From assembly GCF_003671935.1 (NCBI RefSeq), contig NZ_CP032759.1, forward strand, positions 558,001 to 622,000: DNA of 64,000 nucleotides. Reading direction: 5' to 3'. Shown here piece by piece: positions 19,869 through 29,376 of the stretch. This DNA is from Buchnera aphidicola (Rhopalosiphum maidis) (GTDB lineage: Bacteria; Pseudomonadota; Gammaproteobacteria; Enterobacterales; Enterobacteriaceae). Each line of letters starts with the position of its first letter. Positions within the stretch are counted from its first letter, which is position 1. The notes beneath the pieces were generated by a model, which did not search any database, was not told where the DNA came from, and was given only the letters and a program-made list of their open reading frames with translations. Position numbers and translations under genes: made by a program.

Positions 19869-20435
19869 ATGAATAATCAAGAGAAAAAAACAAACTATAA
19901 CAATACTGAAAAAAAAAATGATTCAGAAAAAAATAAAGAAAAAAAAGACGATGAATTAATACTTCAAAATAAAAAAATTAATGAATTAAAAGAAAAAATA
20001 TTAGAAAATCAAAAAGAAATACATAATATTAAATTAAGACATTTAGCAAATATAGAAAATATTAAAAAAAATATAGACAAAAAAATAACGAATATCAAAA
20101 ATACAGAAATAGAAAATTTTTTTAAACAAATAATTCCTATTATAAATAATCTTGAAGATATATTAATAATGTCTAAAAAATTCAATTTAAACGATGAACC
20201 ATCAATACAAGGAATAGAATTAACATTAAAATCTTTGCTAAGTATATTAGTTAAATTTGGAGTAAAAATAGAAGGTAAAAAAAATGAGATTTTTAATCCA
20301 AAAATTCATGATGCTATTTCAATAGAATCATCAAATAAAACAGAACCAAATCATATTATTTCTGTAAAGAAAAAGGGTTTTAGTTTTAAAAACACACTTC
20401 TTCGTAAAGCGACGGTTATAATATCTGAAAATTAA
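19869..20435 (+). CDS. grpE: GrpE nucleotide exchange factor
   Basis: Releases ADP from DnaK as a homodimer. 188 residues (E. coli 197): a very Lys/Asn/Glu-rich disordered start (about 1-30), a long coiled-coil helix, a four-helix region and a C-terminal beta domain (about 135-188) with FNPKIHDAIS and the ending LRKATVIIS. It is next to nadK as in E. coli and about 36 kb from dnaKJ. Buchnera genomes are known for carrying two grpE genes; I cannot tell from this window whether a second exists, or which copy this would be. The body is more diverged than DnaK or DnaJ here. Confidence 0.93.
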   Translation: MNNQEKKTNYNNTEKKNDSEKNKEKKDDELILQNKKINELKEKILENQKEIHNIKLRHLANIENIKKNIDKKITNIKNTEIENFFKQIIPIINNLEDILIMSKKFNLNDEPSIQGIELTLKSLLSILVKFGVKIEGKKNEIFNPKIHDAISIESSNKTEPNHIISVKKKGFSFKNTLLRKATVIISEN

Positions 20436-20506
20436 AAATATTCTTCATATTAATACAAAAAATATATTTTTTAAAATTTTTAGTTTTTAAATGTTTTAAA
20501 TTATAT

Positions 20507-20542
20507 AAAAATAGAAAAAATTTCAAAATTTTTTCTATTTTT
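20507..20542. terminator. Bidirectional terminator between grpE and ung
   Basis: Perfect 16-bp inverted repeat with a four-base loop (arms 20507-20522 and 20527-20542); the right arm touches the ung stop codon. The arms themselves carry the T runs on either strand. Almost all pairs are A-T, so stability is modest. Confidence 0.6.
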
Positions 20543-21206
20543 AAATTCCAAACCAATCAATTGGATTTCTTTTATGTTTAAGCAAAATTTTATTGGTTTT
20601 CGAAAAATGTTTACACCCTAAAAAACCACGGTGTGCAGATAAAGGAGAAGGATGAGATGTCTTTAAAATATAGTGTTTTTTTGTATCAATTAAATTACAT
20701 TTTTTTTTTGCATCATTACCCCAAATTAAAAAAACAATGAATTCTTTGTAATAACTAATAAGAGAGATTACTCTATCTGTAAAAACATTCCATCCTATAT
20801 TATAGTGAGATTTTGGTTTTCCTGATTCAACAGTCAAAATAGTATTTAGTAAAAAAACACCTTGAGTAGCCCAATTTTCAAGACAACCATGATAAAATAC
20901 AAAACTTTTTCTAAAATCACTGTTTAATTCTTTATATATATTTTTTAAAGAAGGTGGTATAGTATGATTTTTAGGAACTGAAAAAGCTAATCCATGAGCT
21001 TGATTATTAGAATAATATGGGTCTTGTCCGATAATAACAACTTTTATTGCACTAAAAGAAGTTAATAAAAAAGCATTAAACATATCTTTCGAAGATGGAT
21101 ATATTGTCTTTTTTAAACGTTCTTTTTTAAGAAAATTAATAATTGTAAAAAAATATTTTTTTTTTTCTTGAGATAAAATATCTTTCCACGTTAAACTATT
21201 GTTCAT
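20541..21206 (-). CDS. ung: Uracil-DNA glycosylase, family 1
   Basis: Removes uracil from DNA. The start is the ATG at 21206 (221 residues, MNNSLTWKDIL, which aligns with the E. coli start) because a full GGAGG sits at 21211-21215 just upstream; an in-frame ATG at 21239 would add 11 unrelated residues. Motif A reads GQDPYYSNNQAHG with D62 as the general base; the usual histidine after PY is Tyr here. The DNA-intercalating loop HPSPLSAHRGF is intact. It converges on grpE. Being one of few repair genes kept, it may limit C-to-T change from deamination. Confidence 0.95.
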   Translation of the reverse strand: MNNSLTWKDILSQEKKKYFFTIINFLKKERLKKTIYPSSKDMFNAFLLTSFSAIKVVIIGQDPYYSNNQAHGLAFSVPKNHTIPPSLKNIYKELNSDFRKSFVFYHGCLENWATQGVFLLNTILTVESGKPKSHYNIGWNVFTDRVISLISYYKEFIVFLIWGNDAKKKCNLIDTKKHYILKTSHPSPLSAHRGFLGCKHFSKTNKILLKHKRNPIDWFGI

Positions 21207-21269
21207 AACACCTCCAGTTTTAAAAAAAATTAATTTCAAATATAATTGTTTATTAAAAAAAAATTATTC

Positions 21270-21297
21270 TTGTATAAAGAATATATATTCTTATTAT
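21270..21297 (+). promoter_or_regulatory. Candidate promoter with palindrome before the peroxiredoxin gene
   Basis: TTGTAT (21270-21275), 16 bp, TATTAT (21292-21297), 28 bp before the start codon. A perfect 16-bp palindrome AAGAATATATATTCTT (21277-21292) fills the spacer between the two boxes, where a repressor would act. No regulator is known to me that reads it. Confidence 0.5.
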
Positions 21298-21324
21298 ATT
21301 TTTTGTTAAATTAAAGGAAAAAAA

Positions 21325-21921
21325 ATGACTTTAGTAACACAAAAAGCACCAAATTTCATAGCACCTGCAATTTTAAAAAATAGTGAAATTATAGATAATT
21401 TTGACTTGAAAAAATACTCTAAAGGTCAAGCAATCGTACTATTTTTTTGGCCTATGGATTTCACTTTTGTTTGTCCTTCTGAAATTATGGAATTCAATAA
21501 AACTTACGAAGATTTTAGAAAAAGAGATGTAAAAATTGTTGGTGTATCAATTGATAGCGTTTTTGTTCATCAAGCATGGCAAAATACCCTTCCTAAAAAT
21601 GGAGGAATCGGAAAAATAAAATTTCCTATGGTTTCTGATATAAAACATGATATTCAAAAATCTTACGGTATTGAACATCCAGAATTAAATATAGCATTAA
21701 GAGCGTCATTTCTAATTGATAAAAACTGGATTGTACGTCATCAAGTTGTTAATGATCTTCCATTCGGACGTAATATTAATGAAATGATACGAATGATAGA
21801 CGCTTTAGATTTTTACAATAAATATGGAGAAGTGTGTCCTGCAAATTGGAAGCATGGAAAAGAAGGAATGAAAGCTTCTCAAGAAGGAGTTTCTTCATAT
21901 TTAAAAAAACATTTTTCATAA
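21325..21921 (+). CDS. ahpC: Typical 2-Cys peroxiredoxin (AhpC/TsaA type)
   Basis: Thiol peroxidase that reduces hydrogen peroxide and alkyl hydroperoxides. 198 residues. The peroxidatic cysteine is C50 in DFTFVCPSE and the resolving cysteine C171 in GEVCPANWKHGKEGM. It resembles the TsaA/Prx1-like branch (longer, with VRHQVVNDLPFGRN) more than E. coli AhpC (187 residues), so the symbol is approximate. SD AAGGA lies at 21314-21318. A hairpin terminator follows, so it is probably monocistronic. With sodA and grxD it makes up most of the oxidative defence in this window. Confidence 0.95.
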   Translation: MTLVTQKAPNFIAPAILKNSEIIDNFDLKKYSKGQAIVLFFWPMDFTFVCPSEIMEFNKTYEDFRKRDVKIVGVSIDSVFVHQAWQNTLPKNGGIGKIKFPMVSDIKHDIQKSYGIEHPELNIALRASFLIDKNWIVRHQVVNDLPFGRNINEMIRMIDALDFYNKYGEVCPANWKHGKEGMKASQEGVSSYLKKHFS

Positions 21922-21939
21922 AAGTTAAAAAATGATCTT

Positions 21940-21974
21940 AAAGTCAGCAAGAAAATATGCTGGCTTTATTTTTA
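21940..21974 (+). terminator. Terminator after the peroxiredoxin gene
   Basis: Arms 21940-21949 and 21958-21967 pair over 10 bp with one G.U (AAAGTCAGCA with TGCTGGCTTT), eight-base loop, followed by ATTTTTAATTT. It is 18 bp after the stop. Confidence 0.8.
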
Positions 21975-22011
21975 ATTTAAAAATAAACTATTAATAACTT
22001 TAATTTAATTT

Positions 22012-22749
22012 TTAAATAAAATTATCATCATTAATTCCACTATCGTCAACATTTTCTGTTTCATTAAAATTAGAAAAATTATTATCATCAGAATTAGAAA
22101 AATTATTATTATCAGAATAATCCTCAGCTAATTCATTTTCATTTTCATAATTCACTAAATTGGCATTATTATTTTCGATAGTATCATATTCATCTATATT
22201 AGATATAGAAGATTGATTAATATTGCCAAAAATTTCTTCTTCTGGTGCAGTATGATTAAAAATATTCATCAACATATTACCTAAAATCATACCTCCTGCT
22301 ACACCTGTCGCTGTTTGTAACGCGTTTTTAAGAAAACCACTATTGTTGCTGCTTGCTGTAGTAGTCGCCGTTGAAGACATTGGAACATTTGTATTACATG
22401 ATTCTAAGGTGTTCTGATTTTTTTTCCATATATTGTTATTGTATGATTCAGATTGAGAAGATGGATCTTTTCTTAAAAAACTTGACAAAAAACTTGGTTT
22501 TTTCTTTACTTGATCTGAATTTAAAACTGATATTTTATTCTTTAATTCTTCAATTTTTAAACTCATTTTTTTTATAGCAGTTTCTTGAACTAATATTGTT
22601 TGTACCATATAGTAAGAAGAATACGGCTGTTTTTTCACTAAATTTTGAATTAAATCATCTGCTATATCATCGCGTTCAGAAGAATTTATCTCAGTTTTTT
22701 TCAAACGATGAAATAAATTTTCTATTAAACTTTTTTCTTCATCTTTCAT
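22012..22749 (-). CDS. DUF2076-type protein, function unknown
   Basis: 245 residues. The first 75 are helical and match the DUF2076 pattern as I know it: a start like KSLIENLFHRLKKTE, then VKKQPYSSYYMVQTILVQETAI and a short coiled coil. A Ser/Asn-rich linker leads to a small hydrophobic Gly/Ala segment (SGFLKNALQTATGVAGGMIL, about 137-156), also typical of the family. The C-terminal 85 residues are acidic and Asn-rich, ending in two tandem copies of an eight-residue unit. There is no signal peptide. The gene stands alone, divergent from gyrA. No function is established; the YYM(V/A)QT core and Gly-rich segment survive genome reduction, which argues for a role. Confidence 0.8.
   Translation of the reverse strand: MKDEEKSLIENLFHRLKKTEINSSERDDIADDLIQNLVKKQPYSSYYMVQTILVQETAIKKMSLKIEELKNKISVLNSDQVKKKPSFLSSFLRKDPSSQSESYNNNIWKKNQNTLESCNTNVPMSSTATTTASSNNSGFLKNALQTATGVAGGMILGNMLMNIFNHTAPEEEIFGNINQSSISNIDEYDTIENNNANLVNYENENELAEDYSDNNNFSNSDDNNFSNFNETENVDDSGINDDNFI
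22068..22115 (-). repeat. 24-bp tandem repeat, two copies, inside the DUF2076-type gene
   Basis: Units 22068-22091 and 22092-22115 differ at one base. On the minus strand they encode the repeated DNNNFSNS / DDNNFSNF units of the acidic tail. The unit length is a multiple of three, so gain or loss of a copy keeps the frame. Confidence 0.85.
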
Positions 22750-22887
22750 AAAGTATCTCGTTTTTAATTAAATATTAGAAAAACTATCACTTCTAAGATT
22801 AATGTTTATTTATATTAACTACTCTAATAAATCATTATTTTAATACTTTCATTAAAAATAAACAATATAAAAAATATTTTTTAGTTA

Positions 22888-22971
22888 TTGACAACATGTA
22901 ATTGTAAACAATATTTACATAATTTAGAATCACTTCTTTCCATGCATCTAATACTTTAACTATGTTATAAT
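22888..22971 (+). promoter_or_regulatory. Candidate gyrA promoter elements
   Basis: A perfect -35 box TTGACA at 22888-22893 stands 17 bp before ATATTT (22911-22916). A separate perfect TATAAT at 22966-22971 lies 51 bp before the start codon but has no good -35. Either or both could serve gyrA; the perfect TTGACA is unusual for such an A+T-rich genome. Confidence 0.45.
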
Positions 22972-23022
22972 TTTAAACTTAATTTAATTCTATTAATCAA
23001 AAAAAAAGAGAAAATAGTTGAT

Positions 23023-25536
23023 ATGAAAGATCTCGCTCGAGAAATTATGCAAGTCGATATTGAAAAAGAATTAAAAAGCTCTTACTTAGACTATGCCATG
23101 TCTGTAATAGTAGGGCGAGCTTTGCCAGATGTTCGAGACGGTTTAAAACCTGTCCACAGAAGAATACTTTTTGCAATGCATATATTAAATAACTACTGGA
23201 ATAAATCATATAAAAAATCTGCTAGAGTAGTAGGAGATGTCATAGGTAAATATCATCCACACGGTGATTCTGCCGTATATGATTCAATCGTGCGCATGGC
23301 ACAAAATTTTTCATTGCGCTACATGTTAATAGATGGTCAAGGGAATTTCGGTTCGATTGATGGAGATGCAGCAGCAGCTATGCGGTATACAGAAGTCCGC
23401 ATGTCTAAAATATCTCATGAATTGTTAACTGATTTAGAAAAAAACACTGTCGAATTTATTCCAAATTATGATGGAACAGAATATATTCCAGAAATACTCC
23501 CATCTAAAATACCAAATCTTTTAATTAATGGATCATCAGGAATAGCTGTAGGTATGGCAACAAACATTCCACCGCACAACTTAAATGAAATAATTGATGG
23601 ATGCTTAGCTTATATAAAAGACAATAATATTACATTACAAGAATTAATTAAGTATATTCCAGGACCAGACTTTCCAACTGCAGGAATTATTAATGGAAAG
23701 AAAGGAATTGAAGAAGCATATCGAACAGGAAAAGGAAAAATTTATATTCGTGCTAGAAATAAAATTGAAAAAAATAAAAAAAATAAAAAAGAATCAATTA
23801 TTTTTTATGAACTTCCTTATCAAGTAAATAAATCACGTTTAATTGAAAAAATAGCAGAACTAGTAAAAGATAAAAGAATTGATGGAATAACTGCTTTACG
23901 TGATGAATCTGATAAAGATGGAATGAGAATTGTCGTAGAAATTAAAAAAGAATCTATATCAGAAATAATTCTAAATCAACTTTATTCTCTAACTCAACTA
24001 CAAGTGTCTTTTGGAATAAACATGGTTGCATTGTGTCAGGGACAACCAAAAACCTTATCTCTAAAAGAGATATTAAAATATTTTTTATCACATAGAAAAG
24101 AAATAGTTACGCGTCGTAGTATTTTTGAATTAGATAAAACCTGTAAAAGAACTCACATACTTGAAGGGTTAAATGTAGCTTTAATTAACATTAATTATAT
24201 TATTGATTTAATAAAAAAAGCTAAAAGTTCACTTGAAGCGAAAGAATTAATAATAAAGCAAAGATGGATTTATAAAAATCTTACATATACAGAACAAAGT
24301 TTAGAAAAAAAAATAGAAAACACAAAAAAAATTACTAATAATAATTATTATTTTACTGAAGAACAAGTGCAAGCTATTTTAGACTTACGATTACATAAAT
24401 TAACAAGTTTAGAAAAAAATAAAATTATTTCAGAATACAATTATTTGACCGAAAAGAGTAAAGAGTTAAAAGAAATTTTAAAAAATCCTGATCGTATGCA
24501 AGAAGTTATTAAAGACGAGTTAATATCGATAAAAAATAATTTTGGAGATCAAAGAAGAACAGAAATTACAGAAAACAACGCTGATATCAACATTGAAGAT
24601 TTAATTAATCAAGAAGACGTAGTAGTTACTTTATCTCATTCTGGATATGTTAAATATCAACCTCTTTCTGATTATAACGCTCAAAAAAGAGGTGGAAAAG
24701 GTAAATCAGCAGCTAAAATTAAAGAAGAAGATTTTATAGAAAGTTTAGTCGTAGCTAATACACACGATACCATACTATGTTTTTCTAGTCGAGGGATACT
24801 ATATTGGATGAAAGTTTATCAATTACCTGAATCCAGCAGGCACGCAAGAGGCAGACCTATAGTAAATTTATTACCATTAAACAAAAAAGAAAGAATTACA
24901 GCAATACTCCCTGTTCACGAATTTAGAGATGATCTAAATATTTTCATGGCTACTGCGCAAGGTATAGTCAAAAAAAGTTCTTTAAAAGAATTTAAAAAAC
25001 CTAGAATTGCAGGAATTATAGCAATTAATTTAAGAACAAATGATGAACTCATTGGCGTTGCATTAACAAACGGCAATAATAATATTATGCTATTTACACA
25101 AAATGGAAAAGTAGTTCAGTTTTTAGAAAATAGTGTTAGAACAATGGGAAGAACAGCTTCTGGAGTAAGAGGCATTAAAATTTCAAAAACTGATAAAGTC
25201 GTATCTCTAATCGTTCCACAAAAAAAAGAAAGTATTTTAATAGCAACTAATAATGGTTATGGAAAGCGTACAAAAATAGCTGATTTTCCAATTAAATCAC
25301 GTGCAACACAAGGTGTAATTTCAATAAAAATTACTAAAAAAAACGGAAAAATTATTGGTGCTATACAAGTTGTAGAAAAAGATCAAATTATGATGATTAC
25401 TAACGCAGGAACACTAGTCAGAATTAGAGCTTCAGAAATCGGTGTTTTAAAAAGAAACACACAAGGTGTAATATTAATAAGAACATCAAAAAATGAAAAA
25501 GTTGTTGCTTTACAAAGAATTGTAGAACCTATATAA
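23023..25536 (+). CDS. gyrA: DNA gyrase subunit A
   Basis: Breaks and rejoins DNA for negative supercoiling with GyrB. 837 residues (E. coli 875); the loss is mostly the acidic C-terminal tail. The active-site tyrosine is Y122 (MRYTEVRMS). The quinolone-region residues S83 and D87 have the wild-type state ([10 protein letters not shown]). The C-terminal DNA-wrapping pinwheel starts after about 530 and contains the GyrA box [10 protein letters not shown]. It is followed after 99 bp by nrdA, the order found in E. coli apart from lost genes in between. Confidence 0.98.
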   Translation: MKDLAREIMQVDIEKELKSSYLDYAMSVIVGRALPDVRDGLKPVHRRILFAMHILNNYWNKSYKKSARVVGDVIGKYHPHGDSAVYDSIVRMAQNFSLRYMLIDGQGNFGSIDGDAAAAMRYTEVRMSKISHELLTDLEKNTVEFIPNYDGTEYIPEILPSKIPNLLINGSSGIAVGMATNIPPHNLNEIIDGCLAYIKDNNITLQELIKYIPGPDFPTAGIINGKKGIEEAYRTGKGKIYIRARNKIEKNKKNKKESIIFYELPYQVNKSRLIEKIAELVKDKRIDGITALRDESDKDGMRIVVEIKKESISEIILNQLYSLTQLQVSFGINMVALCQGQPKTLSLKEILKYFLSHRKEIVTRRSIFELDKTCKRTHILEGLNVALININYIIDLIKKAKSSLEAKELIIKQRWIYKNLTYTEQSLEKKIENTKKITNNNYYFTEEQVQAILDLRLHKLTSLEKNKIISEYNYLTEKSKELKEILKNPDRMQEVIKDELISIKNNFGDQRRTEITENNADINIEDLINQEDVVVTLSHSGYVKYQPLSDYNAQKRGGKGKSAAKIKEEDFIESLVVANTHDTILCFSSRGILYWMKVYQLPESSRHARGRPIVNLLPLNKKERITAILPVHEFRDDLNIFMATAQGIVKKSSLKEFKKPRIAGIIAINLRTNDELIGVALTNGNNNIMLFTQNGKVVQFLENSVRTMGRTASGVRGIKISKTDKVVSLIVPQKKESILIATNNGYGKRTKIADFPIKSRATQGVISIKITKKNGKIIGAIQVVEKDQIMMITNAGTLVRIRASEIGVLKRNTQGVILIRTSKNEKVVALQRIVEPI

Positions 25537-25635
25537 AAAATATTTTAATAAAAAACCATTTATATAAAAAAATAATCATACTAATTTTCAAAAACAATAT
25601 TTATAATATATTTTTTTAAAATAGGTTAATTTAAT

Positions 25636-27927
25636 ATGGAAAATAGTTTGTTTGTCACTAAACGTAATGGAAAAAAAGAAAAAATAAATTTAGATAAAAT
25701 TCATAAAGTTTTGAATTGGGCATCAAAAGGATTAGACAATATATCTGTTTCTCAAGTTGAGTTACGTTCACGTATTCAGTTCTATAATAATATTAGTACT
25801 GTGAACATACACGAAACAATTATTAAAGCTGCAGCAGATTTAATTTCTGAAGATACACCTGATTATCAATATATGGCTGCAAGACTAGCTGTTTTTCATC
25901 TTAGAAAAAAAGCTTACGGTCAATTTGAACCACCAATTCTTTATCATCATGTGAAAAAAATGGTTAATTTAGGAAAATATGACGAAACATTATTGAAAAA
26001 TTATTCTTTTGAAGAATATATGAAAATGAATTCCTTTATTGATCATTGGCGTGATATGAACTTTTCTTACGCAGCGGTAAAACAATTAGAAGCAAAATAT
26101 TTACTACAAAATCGTGTTACTGGAAAAATATATGAAAGTGCACAGTTTTTATATATTTTAATATCTGCCTGCTTATTTTCTAAGTACAAAAAAAATGTTC
26201 GTATGAATTATATTCAACGCTTTTATAATGCAATTTCTACTTTTAAGATTTCTTTACCTACACCAATAATGTCAGGAGTAAGAACACCAACTCGTCAATT
26301 TAGTTCTTGTGTATTAATTGAATGCGCAGACAATTTAAATTCTATTAATGCTACAACTAGCGCAATTGTAAAATACGTTTCTCAAAGAGCGGGAATCGGT
26401 ATTAATGCCGGTCAAATTCGGGCTTTAGGGAGCCCTATTAGAAATGGAGAAGCATTTCATACTGGATGCATTCCTTTTTATAAACATTTTCAAAGCGCTG
26501 TAAAATCTTGTTCTCAAGGTGGAGTTAGAGGAGGCGCTGCAACTGTTTTTTACCCCATATGGCATCTAGAAATTGAAAACCTATTAGTTTTAAAAAATAA
26601 CCGAGGAATTGAAGAAAATAGAGTTCGTCATCTTGATTATGCTGTACAAATTAATAAATTCATGTATCAAAGAATGCTACTAGGAAAAAAAATTACGTTA
26701 TTTAGTCCTTCTGACGTTCCTAATTTATATGAATTTTTTTTCTCTGATCAAAAGAAATTTAAAGAAAATTATATTAAATATGAAAAAAATAATAATATAA
26801 GAAAAAAAAGTATTAATGCAATTGATTTATTTTGTTTAATTATGCGAGAAAGAGCGTCAACTGGACGTATCTACATACAACATGTAGATCACTGTAACTC
26901 ACACAGTTCATTTAATTCTAAGTTAGCAACAATAAGACAATCTAATTTATGTTTAGAAATTACACTACCTACAAAACCATTAAATAATATTGATGATAGA
27001 AATGGAGAAATTGCACTTTGTACTCTATCTGCTCTTAATCTGGGTTTAATTAGTGATTTACGTGATCTTAAAGAATTATCTATATTATCTGTACGAGCGT
27101 TAGACGAAATATTAGAATATCAAAACTATCCAGTAGTATGTGCAAAAAAATCAGCTATTTCAAGACGTTCTTTAGGCATTGGTGTAATTAATTTCGCATA
27201 TTATTTAGCTAAAAACAAAGTACGCTATTCAGATGGTAGTGCTAAGAATTTAACACATAAAACTTTTGAAGCAATACAGTACTATTTGCTAAAAGCTTCT
27301 TGTGAATTAGCTAAAGAAAAGGGATCTTGTTCATTATTTAATCAAACTAATTATTATTTAGGTAAGCTTCCAATTGATACATATAAAAAAGATGTAGATT
27401 TAATATGCAATGAACCACTACATTTAAACTGGAATAAATTGCGTAAAAAAATTAAAAAATATGGATTAAGAAATTCTACTTTATCAGCTTTAATGCCTTC
27501 AGAAACTTCATCTCAAATATCTAATGCTACTAATGGTATCGAACCCCCAAGAGGTTTTATCAGCATTAAGGCTTCAAAAGATGGAATGCTAAAACAAGTA
27601 GTTCCAGAATATAAAAAATTAAAATCTGAATATGAGCTGCTTTGGGATATACCGAATAATATAGGATATTTAGAACTTGTAGCAATCATGCAGAAATTTA
27701 TTGATCAATCTATTTCAGCTAACACTAATTATGATCCAAAACGGTTTTCAAACGAAAAAATACCTGTAAAACAGCTTATATATGATTTGCTTACAGCATA
27801 TAAACTTGGAATAAAAACTCTTTATTATCAAAATACTCGTGATGGCGCTGAAGATAATCAAAATTTTAATAAATCCTCTGAAAACATAAAAGAAGACAAT
27901 TGTACAAGTGGTTCTTGTACGATATAA
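25636..27927 (+). CDS. nrdA: Ribonucleoside-diphosphate reductase 1, alpha subunit
   Basis: Large subunit of class Ia ribonucleotide reductase, making deoxynucleotides. 763 residues (E. coli 761). An ATP-cone begins at the N-terminus (FVTKRNGKKEKINLDKI). Active-site residues are visible: the cysteines of FSSCVLIE, NLCLEITL and ALCTLSALN, and the C-terminal redox pair in CTSGSCTI. It heads the operon nrdA-nrdB-yfaE, with 47 bp before nrdB. No NrdR-type box could be recognised upstream. Confidence 0.98.
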   Translation: MENSLFVTKRNGKKEKINLDKIHKVLNWASKGLDNISVSQVELRSRIQFYNNISTVNIHETIIKAAADLISEDTPDYQYMAARLAVFHLRKKAYGQFEPPILYHHVKKMVNLGKYDETLLKNYSFEEYMKMNSFIDHWRDMNFSYAAVKQLEAKYLLQNRVTGKIYESAQFLYILISACLFSKYKKNVRMNYIQRFYNAISTFKISLPTPIMSGVRTPTRQFSSCVLIECADNLNSINATTSAIVKYVSQRAGIGINAGQIRALGSPIRNGEAFHTGCIPFYKHFQSAVKSCSQGGVRGGAATVFYPIWHLEIENLLVLKNNRGIEENRVRHLDYAVQINKFMYQRMLLGKKITLFSPSDVPNLYEFFFSDQKKFKENYIKYEKNNNIRKKSINAIDLFCLIMRERASTGRIYIQHVDHCNSHSSFNSKLATIRQSNLCLEITLPTKPLNNIDDRNGEIALCTLSALNLGLISDLRDLKELSILSVRALDEILEYQNYPVVCAKKSAISRRSLGIGVINFAYYLAKNKVRYSDGSAKNLTHKTFEAIQYYLLKASCELAKEKGSCSLFNQTNYYLGKLPIDTYKKDVDLICNEPLHLNWNKLRKKIKKYGLRNSTLSALMPSETSSQISNATNGIEPPRGFISIKASKDGMLKQVVPEYKKLKSEYELLWDIPNNIGYLELVAIMQKFIDQSISANTNYDPKRFSNEKIPVKQLIYDLLTAYKLGIKTLYYQNTRDGAEDNQNFNKSSENIKEDNCTSGSCTI

Positions 27928-27974
27928 TAAAATAAATTTAATAAAAAAATATCAATTTTTCAGGTGTAACATAA

Positions 27975-29105
27975 GTGTCTTATACAACTTTTTCAAAAAA
28001 GAAAAATAATCAACTTAAAGAACCTATGTTTTTTGGACAATCTGTAAATATAGCGAGATATGACCAACAAAAATATAGTATTTTTGAAAAATTAATTGAA
28101 AAACAACTTTCATTTTTTTGGAGACCAGAGGAAATCGATTTATCTAAAGATAGAATAGATTTTCAAAAATTACCATCTAATGAAAAACATATTTTTATAA
28201 GTAATTTAAAATATCAAACTTTACTCGATTCTATTCAAGGAAGAAGTCCTAATATCGCTTTTTTACCTATAGTATCTATTCCTGAATTAGAAACATGGAT
28301 TGAAACATGGTCTTTTTCAGAAACAATTCATTCACGTTCATACACACATATTATTAGAAATATTATAAATAATCCATCTATTGTATTTGATGATATTATT
28401 TCTAATCAAAATATTAATGATCGAGCTCAAGATATTTCTATTTATTATGACGAATTAATCAAAATAACAGCTTATTGGCATTTACTTGGAGAAGGAAATC
28501 ATAAAATTAATGGAAAAAGAATTGAAATTAACTTAAACTTATTAAAAAAAAGACTGTATCTTTGTTTGATTAGTGTAAATGTGTTAGAAGCTATTAGATT
28601 TTATGTTAGTTTTGCTTGTTCATTCGCATTTGCTGAAAGAGAGATAATGGAAGGAAATGCCAAAATTATCAGATTAATAGCTCGAGATGAAGCATTACAC
28701 TTAACTGGAACTCAGCATATTTTAAACATTTTAAATAACGAAAAAAATAATGAAAATATGAAAAAAACAGTTTTAGAATGCAAAGAAGAAGCAATCAAAA
28801 TATTTATATCTGCTGCAGAACAAGAAAAAAAATGGGCTAAATATTTATTTCAAGATGGTTCAATGCTAGGACTAAATAAAGACATATTATGTCAATATAT
28901 AGAATATATTACTAATTTCCGGATGCATGGAATAGGTTTTAAAATGCCTTTTGAAAAAACATCGAATCCAATTCCATGGATAAACTCTTGGCTAAATTCT
29001 GATTATATACAATCAGCTCCTCAAGAAACAGAAATTAGTTCATATCTAGTAGGCCAAATAGAATCAGAAATATCTAATCAAGAATTTAAAAAATTTAAAC
29101 TATAA
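27975..29105 (+). CDS. nrdB: Ribonucleoside-diphosphate reductase 1, beta subunit (GTG start)
   Basis: Small subunit holding the di-iron site and stable tyrosyl radical. 376 residues, the E. coli length. The start is GTG at 27975, giving [20 protein letters not shown], which aligns residue for residue with E. coli; AGG at 27962-27964 is the likely SD. The radical tyrosine is Y123 counting the initiator ([13 protein letters not shown]), with iron ligands in [19 protein letters not shown] and ARDEALHL. The stop is one base before the yfaE start, so coupling is likely. Confidence 0.98.
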   Translation: MSYTTFSKKKNNQLKEPMFFGQSVNIARYDQQKYSIFEKLIEKQLSFFWRPEEIDLSKDRIDFQKLPSNEKHIFISNLKYQTLLDSIQGRSPNIAFLPIVSIPELETWIETWSFSETIHSRSYTHIIRNIINNPSIVFDDIISNQNINDRAQDISIYYDELIKITAYWHLLGEGNHKINGKRIEINLNLLKKRLYLCLISVNVLEAIRFYVSFACSFAFAEREIMEGNAKIIRLIARDEALHLTGTQHILNILNNEKNNENMKKTVLECKEEAIKIFISAAEQEKKWAKYLFQDGSMLGLNKDILCQYIEYITNFRMHGIGFKMPFEKTSNPIPWINSWLNSDYIQSAPQETEISSYLVGQIESEISNQEFKKFKL

Positions 29106-29106
29106 A

Positions 29107-29368
29107 ATGAACAATTTTACTATCAAAATAATAAACAAAAAAACAATAATTTATAAAAAAAAAAACTTCTTTATTATCAATTTTAGAAAAAAATAATATA
29201 AAAGTTGAATATCAATGCAAATCTGGTTATTGTGGTGCCTGTCGTATTCAAATATTAAAAGGTAACGTATCCTATTCAATAAAACAGCCGATGGCTGCTT
29301 TATTCAAGAAGAGAGAAATCTTTCCGTGTTGTTGTGAACCTGACGGAAACATTACAATAAAATTATAA
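29107..29368 (+). pseudogene. yfaE: [2Fe-2S] ferredoxin YfaE, frameshifted in an A11 run
   Basis: YfaE supplies electrons to restore the NrdB cofactor. The frame opens at ATG 29107 (MNNFTIKIINKKTII), one base after nrdB, and runs into eleven A at 29155-29165, after which the encoded frame ends at a TAA 29 codons from the start. With ten A the frame continues to 29368 as an 86-residue protein with VEYQCKSGYCGACRIQI, REIFPCCCEPDG and the C-x4-C-x2-C...C ligands of plant-type ferredoxins all intact (E. coli 84). Conservation on both sides suggests selection still acts and that transcript slippage at the A run may supply product; alternatively it is a very recent pseudogene. Confidence 0.85.
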
Positions 29369-29376
29369 AAATAATT

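Noticed and set aside
21207..21239. Longer N-terminus of Ung (MKLIFFKTGGV...)
   Set aside because: These codons include the GGAGG Shine-Dalgarno of the internal ATG and have no counterpart in the family.
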